This document shows, piece by piece, positions 35,500 through 48,523 of a DNA stretch of 64,000 nucleotides (its first letter is position 1; each line of letters begins with the position of its first letter). The stretch lies in the NCBI RefSeq assembly GCF_958979055.1, contig NC_084890.1:28875116-28939115 (forward strand), given 5' to 3'. The translations under genes were made by a program, and so were the position numbers. This DNA is from Alnus glutinosa. Lineage: Eukaryota; Streptophyta; Magnoliopsida; Fagales; Betulaceae. The notes below the pieces were generated by a model. It searched no databases, had not been told where the DNA came from, and worked only from the letters and a program-made list of their open reading frames with translations.

Positions 35500-36302
35500 G
35501 AAATTCATCCAAAGATTTCATTACCAGGGGTCCAGGACTTCTAATACCAAAAACCCACTTGTAGAAACTCAGATCGTGAATCCATGTGTCTTGGTAAAAA
35601 TTATGGAAAGAAATCATGACATGTCAATCTGATTTGTGCTCCACACGTCCATCACCAGGAGTATATGGAAAGAAAATCATCTTGTGCATGAAAGGAATTT
35701 GCTTTGGAAAGAAAATCTGCATGATATGGTCCCCTACTCATACACATCCTTTGAAATTCCAATCAAGTAGGAAAAAGACTCCATATCCGCACAGATTTGC
35801 GCTATTTTATTATGGGGCAATTTGGGCATAGTAAAAGTCCGAAATAGGAAAAACCTATTTCTGACTTATTTGTTGCATTTTTCATTAGCATTCCAACGCC
35901 ACAAAATTCAATGCAATCCGATTCTTGAACCGAAAGTTATGATGAAAATAAAGTGACATGCTCAATCTGGATTCTTTCCATAAATAAAGGATTTTGCCAC
36001 TTCATTAAAATCTTGGAATTTGAAGGATTTTCTTCCAAAACCTTTTTGCCAATAACGTGAGAGCTGCTACCCATTATGGAGGGAGATATGTGCTTGATTT
36101 GGTCCCCACAAGTCTAGAGATAAAATTGATTTGGACATTCCTTGCATCTTTATGTCAATTCCCCAAAAATAACGACATTATTTCTCAAAGACCTGCAAAA
36201 CACTAAAATACCAAAACTAACAAAAAGTATTAGAAATAACAAAACTAAGGGTTTAACAAATATAAATTAAGGGGCCCAATTATACACTATTTTGCACTCA
36301 TC
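35500..36302 (-). mobile_element. LTR-like repeat fragment
   Basis: The right end, read on the minus strand, starts TGATGAGTGC and continues with a TATAATTGGGCCCC word, which I associate with a widespread plant LTR-retrotransposon repeat. The end abuts unit C exactly. The other end and any target duplication were not found. Class uncertain. Confidence 0.35.
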
Positions 36303-39300
36303 AAAAAGACATTGTCATGATGTAACATTTGGATACCTCTTGTGCTATGTTTTTCTAGTTGCTCATACATGCTATCTTATGGTTTGTCTTTAGGGTAAAA
36401 AAGTAGATCCCTTGAAGATGTAGTGGCAAAAGAAAATATTGAAAAATATACAGCTTAAAGGTGAATTAAGCAACTTAATACTTGCTCCCCCCCCCCCCCC
36501 CCTTCTCACCCCTTTTTGCTCCTTTGAATGATAAAAAAATAAAAAAAATAAAAAAGTGCAACTTAATACTTGCTTTACGTACGAAAATCAAGTGCCTATG
36601 ATATATCGGTTTGTAAGGATCCCAAGGAGCAAGCTATTTACTTCGACTTTCCAAGACAAGCTCTTTATGTATTTTATCAAGTTAGAATGATTATATGATT
36701 TGTATAATAATACATATATATTATCTTATGCTCATTGTATATATTCCTTGATTTTTATATTATATAATCATTGCATTATTGGATGTGCAATTTAGCAATT
36801 TCTTAATTTGTTAGACATGTTAAGTTTGTCGTGGTTCTATTTGGTTTATTCAGATTTAGATGATCTCTGGATTAATTAATTCACATGAGCATACCTTCTC
36901 TATTGAGAAAATATGTTTGATTCGTCTTAACATAACTAAAAGTTTGTTGCATTAGTGCAAGACTACATAGTAGTCAAGCTCACGATCAAGTTGCCAAATT
37001 ATTTTCTATAACCAGAATATTTTATATGGTATTTCCTTACGACGAAATAAAAAAACGAAAATGAAATTAGTTTTCATTTAAAAGACTTAGAATCTCACAG
37101 GGGTTAATTAGTACTTTTCACTTTATATCCTTGGCAAACAAAGGGAGTGAAAAATTGCAAACAGAATGATGTCTACCTTTATATCATTTTTAGAAAAACT
37201 AATTAACTTTTTCTTTTTATACATTTGGCAAAAGAAATGAAAAAAAAAAAAAGAAGAAGAAAAGGAGAAAGTTGTGCTACCAACTTTTGCACGCAAATCT
37301 AACGTAGAGTGAGGGGTTCCATCACCAAGTTGTCCTTTTTTTTTAATGTTAGGATTGACATTGTGTCAATATTATATTAGGGGTTTATTTACAAAATTGT
37401 GTGCGATTATATATCACTAGAATTATTGCAAATTGAATAGTGCATGAAAAGATATAGGATTTTGGTTTATACAAATTTAGTAAAAATGAGAGATGAAAAG
37501 ATTTCACCTTTATATATAGGCTATGTTTGAAAGAGAAGGATTTTCTTTGGTAGTCACATGAAACCATGTATAGTTTGGTGTTAGCAATTGTGAGAATTTG
37601 TTTTCCACCTCTAAATCAGGCTGGCTGTGATATATCTATAGTCTTGTATGTCAAGAATTTTCAAAGTAATGCCTATTTTTTTTATTGGAAAAAGGGCCCA
37701 GGTTTTCTTTGGAACTTATAATAGTATAATGTTGTGAAGAATGTAGTGTTACGTTAGTCTGGTTTTTTTAAGCTAATTTTACCATATTAGCCTCCTTATT
37801 TTTTCCTTTCTTTTTTTGTAATGCTCTGATTGTTGGTGGAGACATTATAGTTTCTGATCCCTAAATTAATGCTCTGTTTTCTTAGAAACCACTCAGGCAC
37901 TCACTCGTTTAAAGTGAAGTCAAGCTACTCTCTCTCACACACATTTCAAAACATAGAAACATAGGTGTCATATATTTTATTTATCCATTCATTCACTATT
38001 AACGTACTGTGGTGGATACTTTTATTCAGCAGACTGTAGACTACAGAGTGCAAGTGTTCTGAAAGTTATCTATGAGCATTTCCACTACAAAAACAACTAC
38101 AATATATAAATATATAGGAAAAGAGAAGTTACATCATCTATATATCATTTGCAAAACTTTTCATTATCATGTTATTCTCTTCATATTTCTTATGAATACA
38201 AATCTACCCAGTGGTATAATCATCAATTTTGCAGTGGGAAAATGCTATCAATATCTCAATAATATGCTATCAAACTAGTTCTCTTTTTAGTTTTCTTGTA
38301 GTTGGTTTATTGTAAGTTACTTATTGCTTGCTTTTGTACTAATTTTCTAAAGCTCATGTATAAATCTATTATGCTAAGAAAAAAAAATTGTAGTTGTTAT
38401 TTACCTATCAGCATTATTAGTTGTCTTGTATTATGTTGTTGGCATCCATCTACCATTTATCTTTCATTGATATGATTGAATGTTTACTTGCAAAGATGAC
38501 TAAGATTAAAGCTCAAATGAAAGAGGCTGAAGTTGATGAGGTAGAAGCTAAAATGAAGCAGCGACGAGAAACAGAGGGTGAAGCCTTTCGAGCTACACTT
38601 GAAATGGTTACCTTCTTCTATCTAATACTTGTTCACATTTTTAGCATATCAAATATAATTTTTTACATTGGGTTGAACTTGTATTTGATGTTGTGCACCT
38701 CTCTGTAGATGACAAAAACAATTGATCTAGAAGACAATTTGTGGGCTCAAAAAGAATTTGATATGTTGAATAGGTCTTCTTGTTCCTGTTATTGGCCTCG
38801 TGTTGTACATTAAACATACATTTTAGTGTTGTTTGTATGATGTTAGATGAAATTTTGTTTTCAAATGTAAAATGTATTTTTATATGCAAATAGTAGTATT
38901 ATTGTAAATGGTGAATTTAGCTATTTGTAAACAGGGAGAGATCAATAATCTAATCTTAACTGCTGAGCCAGGTTCCTGCAATCATGATATAGCATAAATA
39001 TACAGTTCTTTTGGCCAAAATCAGTTGTATGTGGACATCCACATGCTGGTTCTTTTGAATATACAATTCTTTTGAACAGTGGTCAAGCTCATAAACCTAG
39101 TACTATAATATATACCAATTTTGTAATAGGAGTAGAGAACTCATTCATGTTGTACTTCAAGAAAAGAAAAAAGGGAGCAAGGATAAACGAAAATCCTTCC
39201 CAAGGCATGTAAGCAATGTGGCCCAATATAACCAACACCAAAATGTTGTTGGGATTCATAAAACTAACAATTCTTTATCTAAGATATTTGGGTTGATAAT

Positions 39301-39482
39301 ACATTACAGTGTTCCAAGTATCTATTGAAGCCCCCCTCATCTTGTTCAAATAATCCAATTGTCATTGCAAATAAACATAAAAAAATAAAATAAAAAAAAA
39401 ATCCCAAAAACCACCTTTTTAAAAGCAAATCTCATAATTATTTAGTAAATTGTCTAAACTATAAAAGTTGAAATACACTTGT
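36303..39482. repeat. Segmental duplication, partial unit C (about 3.2 kb)
   Basis: Collinear with 24214-27200 of unit A and 46760-50360 of unit B. The left end falls at aaaagacattgtcatg in the intron after exon 2. The right end falls at aaatacacttgt, where a copia fragment begins. It lacks the intronic SINE present in A and B, and retains a segment (gagcaaggataaac...) that B has and A has lost. Confidence 0.85.
36394..38813 (+). pseudogene. GTE/BET-like gene, copy C, 3' remnant
   Basis: Only the counterparts of exons 3, 4 and 5 remain (36394-36460, 38494-38606, 38709-38813). Exon 3 has an in-frame TAG at 36421-36423. The exon 4 acceptor is CAA instead of CAG. Exon 5 still reads MTKTIDLEDNLWAQKEFDML to a TAA. 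Exons 1 and 2 and the promoter are absent, with an LTR-like repeat abutting the break. It is a truncated pseudogene, useful as an outgroup for copies A and B. Confidence 0.85.
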
Positions 39483-42400
39483 TCTTCCAACAAGTCTTCT
39501 ATAGCTAGTAGGAACAGCTAGTAAAACACCACTAGAACAAGACAATTTCAGATTTGATTCCATAGGAACTTGGAGGGTTTTGTAGCAAGTAATCCACTGT
39601 CTTCTAGGATTTCTAAAGTGAATTTTCTTTAAGAAAAAGAAATACCCTTTGAAGCACAAGCAATTTCCAACCCAAGAACAAATTTCAAATCACCAAGATC
39701 ATTGAGTTTAAACTGATTGTTTAGAAATTGAATAAGCTGCATCAACATCATTACTAGCTAAGACAATATCATCTACATAGACAAGAAGAGCAATAAAGAT
39801 CTTTCCTTGAACTCTAGTGAACAAAGAATAATCCGATTTGGATTGAAGAAATCCATGATGGATTGAAGTAGTCGAGAATTTGGCAAACCAATGTCGTGAA
39901 GCCTGCTTAAGGTCATACAAAGATTTTGTGAGCTTACACACTTTGTTCTCCCCCTTGATGACATAACTAGGTGGCAACTTCATGTAAACTTTTTCATTGA
40001 GTTTCCCATGTAAAAATAAGTTATTAACATCAAGTTGATGTAGCAACCAACCATTTGATGCAGTTTGAGCAAGAAGTCATCTTACTGTTGTGAGTTTAGC
40101 AACCGGAGAGAAAGTCTCATAATAGTCTAATTCCTCATATTGTGTATATCCTTTAGCAACTAATCATGTTTTATACCTTTCAATAGATCCATATGCTTTA
40201 AGTTTCACCTTATAAACCCATTTGCATCCAATAGGAACTTTAGTTGAAGTCAAATCTATAATAATCCAAGTCTGGTTTTCTTCAAGTGCAACAATTTCAG
40301 CATTCATAACATTACGCCAATGCCGAAATTTGTTGGCTCGGTAATAGAATTGAGGTTCATATGTAGAAGAAACTGATAAACATAAGGCATTATATGAAGA
40401 TGACAGTTTATTATAACCAAGAGAAGAGGAAATAGAATACGGAATACCTGAATTCTAGAATCAAAATGAGGGGAATGAGAAGCAAGTTGACAATGATAGT
40501 GTTATAGATAACTCGGTATACATTTAGAACAGGATGATCTTTGAGGAATAAAGTTGGGATGTTCAATTATAGGAAGATGAGATGATAAAGCAATGTTAGA
40601 AGAGGATTAAGGTGGAGAAGTAATATCAGAAGCAAGGGACTATTGGTCAGAAGAGTGCTGATGTGACAAAGAAATATCAGAAGTGATGATAGGTGGAATG
40701 TCTTGAATTACATTGGGTAAAACAGACTGTGTGGGAGAGGATGAATGAGAAAAACCACCATCAGAAGAAGGATTATGCAAACCAACAACAAAAGGAAAGA
40801 TAGATTCATGAAAAACTACATCCCTAGATATGAAAATCGAATGTATATGAAGATCAAATAATTTGTACCCTTTTTGTTGAAGAGGATAACCAAGAAACAT
40901 ACAAGGTTTGGCTCTAGGATCAAACTTTGCTTTGTTTCTAGAAAGAGTGGAGGCAGAGTAAAGGCATCCAAAGACTTTAAGATGATCATATGTAGGAGGT
41001 TTTGTATAAACCAACTCATGTGGAAATGTGTTTGATAAGTGTAGAGTAGGAATTCGATTAATAAGGTAAGCAGCTATTAGAATGCAATCTCCCCAAAAAA
41101 TGAGAGAAAGATTGGCTTGAAATCGAAGTGATCGAGCAACATTTAAAAGGTGTTGGTGTTTCCTTTCAACAACTACATTTTGTTGAGGAGATTCTACACA
41201 ACTAAGTTGATGTAAAACCCATTTGTTAGAACAGAATTCTGCCCTGGTAAATTCTGGACCATTGTCTGATCTTAAGACTTTAATTTTAGAGTTAAATTGA
41301 GTTTTAACAAAATGAAAGAAAGCTTGAATATAAGTTTAGGTTTGGTCTTTGGATTGCATTAAATGAATCCATGTAAAACTACTATAGTAATCAACTCTAG
41401 TGAGAAAGTAATGATGACTATTCCTAGAACCAATAGAATATGGACCACATATGTCACAGTGAATTAGATCAAATATAGATGTTGAAGAAGTAACACTATG
41501 AGGAAAATATAATCGTTTTTGTCGAGCTAAAGGACAAATAGTACAAGGAAGAGACAACAAATCACATGAGATTTGAGGATTATTTGAATGTAAAAGCTTA
41601 AGCCTAGAGTAAGACAAATGTCCCAACTTATAATGCCAAATATCTATAGAAACAGATTTGACATTTACAGAAAATTGAAATGGTGCAGAATTGAAAATAC
41701 AAGATGAAGAGATATCTGGTTGATGTAACTCAGGTTTCTCTAGCAAGTAAAATAGCCCATTTGCTTCTCTACCCGCTTCAATCGTCATCCATGTTGCAAG
41801 ATTCTGTATGAAACAATAGTTAGCAAAAAACAGGAAACAATAGTTGAAGGATTTAATGAGCTTTCTAATTGAGAGAAGGTTAAAAGAAAACGATGGAACA
41901 CATAGAATATCAGTGAGTGTCAAATGTGCTGAAATTTTGACTGTGCCGATGAGTAACAAGAGCAAAATTACCATTAGGCAATTTCACTTTGGTAGAAATG
42001 GTGGCAGTAATAGAAGTGAAAAGAGAAACGGAGTTGATCATATGATCAGTGGCTCCAGTATCAATAATCCATGAATGATGTTGACATGAAATGGAAGTTT
42101 GACAAGAGGAAAAAAGAAGAAGAATATTTTGGATGTAAGAACACTGATTCACTGTGAATAAGTGCAATGGAATTACCTTCAGTGGATGGAATCAGACAAT
42201 TAGTTGTAGTATTGGAAATACTACTTGGTTGAAGAGCTAAGAGTGAAGTTGTGAAGGCATAATTATTTTGCATGAAGGCCATCAATTGTTGGCATTGAGC
42301 TTGAGTAAATGGAAACGAAGGAGGATCGATTGCTTGAACTTGATTGGCAGAGGAAGTACTAGCAGACTTATTTCGAGTAAACTTGAATCCAAGTGGGAAT

Positions 42401-43111
42401 CTATGAAGTTTATAACACTTTTCAACCATGTGACCAATCAAACCGCAATGGCCAAGTAGGCTTATTCTTGCTTTGAAACAGCTTAGCATTTTGATTAGTA
42501 GAAGAAGGAGATGTGCTTGACAACAAGGTCGAGCTATCAGCAAACTGAGAAGTTTGAAAGGTTCCTTCAGAAACTTCTTTTTGTCTCTCTTCTTGTAAAA
42601 CTAGTGAGAAAAAATTGTTGAAAGGGGGAAGTGGTTCAATCAACAGAATTTGACCACGAATATTTAAAAAAGAATCATTTAAACCCATTAAGAAATGGTA
42701 AATGTATTCTTGTTGATGAAAATCCATGATTGTTTTCATACAACCACAGATACAGAGGCCACAAGAACATTGAGGAACTGGACGATAATTGAAAAGCTCA
42801 TTCCAAACACTTTTAAGTTGAGTGTAATAGCAGCAATAGACTTTTGAAGTTGAAAGATACATGGACCATTGCCTTGAGAAAAGTGTTCTTTCAAATCTTT
42901 CCACATAGTTTCAGCATTGTTGATATAGATTATACTAGCTGCAATCTCATTTGAAACTGAATTAATGGTCCAACTCAGTACCATATCATTACATCTTGTC
43001 CAGGCTTTGAAATTTGCTGATGAATTGGAAGGCTTTGGCATTGAACCATCGATCAAACAAATTTTGTTCTTGGCACTTAGAGCCATCAACATTGATCGAG
43101 TCCAAGAATTA

Positions 43112-43701
43112 GGGATAATTACCTTTTCCCCCATCAACTATCAGTCATTGTCAACATGCCCTCATGAACTGACACTTCGACAAAAAAAAAAAAAAAAAAA
43201 GCATCAAATTACAATCTTTACATATTTTGGCCCCTTCCGTCAGGGAATCCTATTAACTTTGATGGAATATGCCATTTTTTACTGTTAATTTTGGTTTAAA
43301 GACCAAAATGCCATCTACAGTAATTAATAAAAAATATAAAAATTAATATATATTTAAAAAAAAAAAAAAAAAAAACCAGCCACCCCTTTTGGTGGAGGGG
43401 GTGACGTGCGAACCCTCCGGCCACCTCTGGGGTGTCTCGCGGCCACCCTAGAGATAAGCTGGGGTGGCTGTGAGGCCACCCCTAGTTTCGGGGTAGCCGC
43501 GAGCCACCCCAGAGGTGGCCTGAGCGACCTCTGGGGGTGGCTCGTAGGCCACTCGACCACCTCAACGGGTGGCTGCCGCCACCCCCTTTTGCCAAAGTAT
43601 GTAAAGATAGTAGTTTGATGCTCTTTTTTGGTCGAAATGTCAGTTCATGGGGGCATATTGACAATGACTGGTAGTTGATAGGGGGAAAATGTAATTACTC
43701 C
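43112..43701. mobile_element. MULE-type MITE (590 bp) inserted in copia gag
   Basis: The terminal inverted repeats start GGGATAATTACC and, from the other side, GGAGTAATTACA, and match for roughly 100 bases (shared words include CAGTCATTGTCAA and GCATCAAA). The 9-bp target duplications are caagaatta (43103-43111) and caaaaatta (43702-43710). On the gag strand the duplicated bases fall in the same codons on both sides, confirming insertion within the gag reading frame. The interior is dense in GGTGG/CCACC. Confidence 0.9.
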
Positions 43702-43858
43702 CAAAAATTATAATTCTCACCTATCAAAGGTTGGGAAACCAGAATTGATCTCGGACCATCTCCCTGATGGAGATAGAGAGAATAAGAAAATTCCTCATGA
43801 GAATGAATAGTGGAACTAGAAGAAAGATTAAGAATTTCCATGCTTGAGGATCGATAAA

Positions 43859-43870
43859 GCTTTGATACCA
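43859..43870 (-). other. Primer-binding site of the copia element
   Basis: On the minus strand TGGTATCAAAGC, one base different from TGGTATCAGAGC, the usual complement to initiator methionine tRNA in copia elements. It lies just upstream of gag and downstream of the LTR. Confidence 0.7.
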
Positions 43871-43879
43871 TATCAGATA

Positions 43880-44050
43880 TGTGAGCAACACATATGGAAA
43901 TGAAGAAGAATGAAGAACATGATCAAAACAGAGAATGAACGAAGAGAAACAATCTGGAGAGAAAAAGTGATCTCTTGTATTGAATGAGTAAACAATTACA
44001 AACTATGTATTTATATAGAATGAATTATCAGCAACTAATTTGTGTTTAAC
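43880..44050 (-). repeat. Partial 5' LTR of the copia element
   Basis: Minus-strand text includes a TATATAAATA promoter-like word near 44010 and ends near GTTGCTCACA before the primer-binding site. The outer end is cut off at the start of unit B. Confidence 0.55.
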
Positions 44051-44061
44051 TTTTTGAAAAA

Positions 44062-44670
44062 AAAAAGAAGAAGAAGAAGAAGAAAAATAGGGGCGGTTGA
44101 GTCACCCCAATAGTCGATCTGGGGGTAGCTGAACCACCCCCCATGGGCCATGGAGGTGGTTCGGCCACCTTCAAAGGCCAAACTTTAATTCGAGTATTTT
44201 TGTTTTATTATTATTATTATTATTTGGGTTTGTGGGGGTGCCAAACCACTCCCAATGGCCATAAATTGGTTCAGCCACTCACAGATTGGCTGATCTGGGT
44301 GGTCGAACCCACCCCTAGGCCAAACGAGGGTTGCCGAGCCATCCCCAAGGCTCTTGGGGGTGGTTTTGACCAACCCCATACCGGTCATGGTGGTTTTCTG
44401 TATTTTTATTATTATTTTTCAAAAAGTTTTTTCTTATATTATTTTTTTTAAAGCTTTTATTATTTTTAGTTTTTTAGTTTATTTTTTAATTATACATAGT
44501 GACACGTGTCTATTTTTTAAGATATGTGGCGTGAACTTTCGTCAATTTTTGAACGGAAGTACCATTTTCGTCTTTTACGATAAACAAGATACCATCTACG
44601 GTATGTAATAAACCACATGGAACAAAAAATATAGTCATTAAACCACATGGGGCAAAACGTATTTAACCCT
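44062..44670. mobile_element. Truncated MULE-type MITE at the left edge of unit B
   Basis: The interior and right arm correspond to 21645-22206 of unit A, with the same right end (tatttaaccctta). The left arm is missing, replaced by copia LTR sequence. Confidence 0.6.
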
Positions 44671-44999
44671 TAAAAGTAAATATTTAGACAATAAAAATTA
44701 TTTGACGTGACTTTCAAAAAAAAAAAGTAAAAAATTATTTGATATGAAAAAAAAAAAAAATTGATAAACGACTACTATTCTGTAATTAATAAAGATTTCC
44801 TGAAAAGTTTAGAATGCAATGCTCTTAAAACTACACGTCGTTCCAAAGGCCCTTGGGTTCCCATCTCCTTCCCGCGCGTTTGTCTTTTGACTGGGCGTTT
44901 CGGACCGAAGCTAAGGGCAAGCTCCAATACTTGTTTCCCAATCAATGCGCGACGCGTGGACTATTTTCTGCCTTAACCAACAAGTAACAACTGAACGTC

Positions 45000-46066
45000 T
45001 TCCTTTCAAAAAAAAAAAACAACTGAACGTCTTTCTCACTCCTTCTTCGCTCTCTCACTCTCTCAGTCTCGCTCTCTCGCTCTCTCACAACCGATCGCCG
45101 TTTCCGATCTCTGCGTCACTGAGAACCATCGCTCCCGATCCGCTCTCTCTCTCTCACTCCCGTTTTACGTTCCTTTGTCACTGACGCACAGCCATCAAAA
45201 TACAGAGGTAAGTCCAAACCCTAACCCTTATTTATTGTTTTTCTTTTATTTTTTTATTTTTTAAATGACAATCCACGGCAACGATTGGGAGCTTGAATTA
45301 GGGTTTGGGTTAGGGTTTGAGAGAAACGATCTCTCGCGCTCTGTCCCGGGAAAAGAAAACGGAGCCAAATTTTCAAATCTTAGTGTGCTGTGTGGTTTGG
45401 AGCATTTTTTTTATCATCATTTCGGGTGCTAGGACCATGCGCTTCCTTTTTTTGGCTCTTACTGTTGTGTGGGGTCTGAGTGATGGGAAAATTTGTTGGA
45501 AGAAACAGAGGCATGCCTAATCAAGATGAAAACAGAGGATTGGCAATCCAACTGTAGGACCGATGGTACTGGGTTCGAGTTACGGGTGGAGGGGCTTTGT
45601 TTTTTTTGTTTTTTGTTTTTTAAAGTATCTATGCTTGGTTCCTGAGAAATGTTTGTATGTTTTGACAATTGAATACCATGTGTTTGTATTTGAGTGAAAG
45701 AAACATTTTCTTCCTTTATCCTGCATTTCTCGGAAACAATATACAGAGCATATATGCGTACAACTGCCGTAATGTAACTTAAATTATTTAGATTAGTGAA
45801 GCTATTGCTTACCATAATTAGGAGGTACACTCATTGATGATGGTATCATAGATTGAACACTATTATCTCATACTTTCTGCTTGCATGTATTAATTATGCT
45901 ATCGCATTTCATTAATTATTTCTCTTTCTTTATTTATTTTTTCTTCTAAATTAACAAGACGATCAATTGCATACTCGTTCCACAAATAGTTTATTGTGTT
46001 GCTTATTTGCTGAAAAATCTTTTGTCGTGCTCAACACCTGAAACTGGCTTTGTTTAATTCTTGCAG
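45000..46066 (+). promoter_or_regulatory. 5' leader exon and leader intron of GTE-like gene B
   Basis: The same pyrimidine-rich start region as in unit A (about 45030-45090), leader exon ending ACAGAG/GTAAGT at 45207, and leader intron 45208-46066. A roughly 70-base segment in this intron (about 45570-45640) is missing from A. Confidence 0.65.
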
Positions 46067-46075
46067 ATTCTCATT

Positions 46076-48482
46076 ATGGGTGCAAGTGAAGCCATAGTAT
46101 TTGAGAAGTTCTCGGTCAAACACTCCTGGAAACGACTAGAAGCCACTTGTGGTATGCGATCATGTGGCCTGTCGCACAATTCTACGACCAGTGTGTCTGA
46201 TGGTGGAAAGAAGCTAGATTTGGAGTATTTAAAAGAAAAATCCTCTATGCCAAGGTCTCGCAAGCGTGAGGCTCCGAAGTTGATGGAGTACCAAAGGGTG
46301 AAGAGGCAAAGGATTGATCATAGTTTGTCTTCGCAGTGCTCCACCCTTTTGAAACTACAGACGGCTCATCCAGCTGGTTGGGTTTCCAACCAACCTGTGT
46401 TAGTATCCCATATGAACAAGTCAGATTCAGATCCAGATTCTGATGGTGAGTGACTTTCTATTTTACCATAAATATGTCTAATATCTCTCCATGATCTAAT
46501 TATTAGCTTGCTGTTGGTGATGATGTGTAGGGGCTGCAAGTGGTTTGGACAGTGAAAACACATGCCTTAGTTCTCAACACACAGCTCCTGCCACAGATGT
46601 TGCTACTCTCCAAGGATGCCCAGTTTATGATGTACATCCGTCACCAAAGAAGGCTCTCCGTGCGGCAATGATGAAGAGCAGGTTTTCAGAAACTATTCTG
46701 AAAGCGCAAAAGAAGACACTTTTTGACCATGTAAGATAAGATTTTTATTATTGAGAGAAAATACATTGTCATGATGTAACATTTGCATACCGCTTGTGCT
46801 ATTTTTTTTTTTTTAATAGATATGTGCTATGTTTTTTAAGTTGCTCATACATGCTATTTCTTGTTTGTCTTTAGGATAATAAAGTAGATCCTTTGAAGAT
46901 GCAGCAAGAAAAGAAAAGATTTGAAAGTATACAGCTTCAAGGTGAATTAAGCAACTTAATATTTGCTCCCCCCTCTCTTTTTGCTCCTTTGAATGATTAA
47001 AAAAAAAGGGTAACTTAATATTTGCTTTACTTACGAAAAAATTATGATATATCGGTTTATAAGGATCCGAAGGAGCAATCGCTTTACTTTGACTTTGCAA
47101 GATAAGCTCTTTATGTATTTTATCAAGTTATAATAATTATATGATTTATTGATTTGTATAATAATACATGTATATTGTCTTATGCTCATTGTATATATTC
47201 CTTGATTTTAATATTATATTATCATTGCATTATTGAATGTACAATTTAGCAATTTCTTAGTTTGTTAGACATGTTAAGTTTGTCCTGATTCTATTTGGTC
47301 TATTCAAATTTAGACGATCTCTAGATCAATTAATTCACATGAGCATACCTTCTCGTTTGATAAAATATGTTTGATTCGTCTTAACATGACCAAAAGTTGG
47401 CTGCATTAGTGCAAGACTACATAGTAGTCAAGCTCAACGATCATGTTGCCAAATTTCTTCTTGTGTCATATTCAACTTTCTATGACCAAGAGATTTTATA
47501 TGTTATTTCCTCACAACCAAATAAAAAAAATAAATAAATAAATAAAAAATTAGTTTCCGTTTAAAAGACTTGGGATCTCACAGGGGTTAATTAATACTTT
47601 TTACTTTATATCATTGGCAAATAGAAGGAGTGAAAAACTGCAAACAAAATGATGTTTACCTTTATATCATTTTTAGAAAAATTAATTAATTGAATTTTTT
47701 TTTTTATTATTATTATTTTTTTGTTATACATTTGCCAAAAGAAATGAGAAAAAGAAAGAAAGAGAAAGTTGTGCTATTTGCTCAACTTTTGCACGCAAGT
47801 CTAACGTAGAGTGAGGGATTTCATCACCAAATAGTCTTTTTTTTTAATGCAGGATACACATTGTATCAATATTATATTAGAGGTTTATGCACAAAATTAT
47901 GTGCGATTATATCACTAGAATTATTGCAAATTGAATAGTGCATGAAAAGATTTAGGATTTTGGTTTATACAGATTTAGTAAAAATGAGAGAGATGAAAAG
48001 ATTTCACATTAATATATAGGCTTTGTTTGAAACAAGGAAAGAGTAGGATTTGCTTTGGTAGTCACATGAATCCATGTGTCGTTTGGTGTTAGCAACTGTG
48101 AGAATTTGTTTTCCACCTCTAAATAAGGTTGGATGTGATATATCTATATTCTTGCAGGTCAAGAATTAACAAAGTAATGCCTATTTTTTTTTTTTGAAAA
48201 ATGGCCTAGGTTTTGTTTGGAACTTATGATAGTATAATATTGTGAAGAATGTAGTACTATGTTAATATGGTTTTTTTAAGCTAATTTTACCATATTAGCC
48301 ATTTTTATTTTTTTGTAATGCTCTAATTGTTGGTAGAGGTATTCTAGTTTCTGATCCCTAAATTAACGCTTTGTTTTCTTAGAATTCACTCAACACTTAT
48401 TTGTTTAAAGTCAAGTCAAGCTACTATCTCTTACGTCCCCAAGAGGTAGCTCAATCGACTGAGGACCACGCCTTATGAAGCG

Positions 48483-48523
<41 letters not shown>

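Larger units (their letters stand above)
39483..44050 (-). mobile_element. Decayed Ty1/copia LTR retrotransposon
   Basis: Minus-strand remnants in order: gag start near 43841, gag body interrupted by a MITE and continuing at 43137-42740, a zinc-knuckle region (GHMVEKCYKLH, about 42400-42450), protease (IIDTGATDHMI, about 42050), GAG-pre-integrase (WHYKLGHLS), integrase core (DLIHCDICGPY), integrase end (DHLKVFGCLYSA, about 40985) and reverse transcriptase ([28 protein letters not shown]) to about 39490. The RNase H region and 3' LTR are missing. Several stops and frame changes make it inactive. The order protease-integrase-RT is diagnostic of copia. Its left end sits at a breakpoint inside unit C-type sequence, and its right end at the start of unit B. 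Confidence 0.9.

Noticed and set aside
48483-48520. Long A run as an assembly gap
   Set aside because: Flanks match a SINE tail with a proper target duplication, so it is a genuine tail, though its exact length is uncertain.
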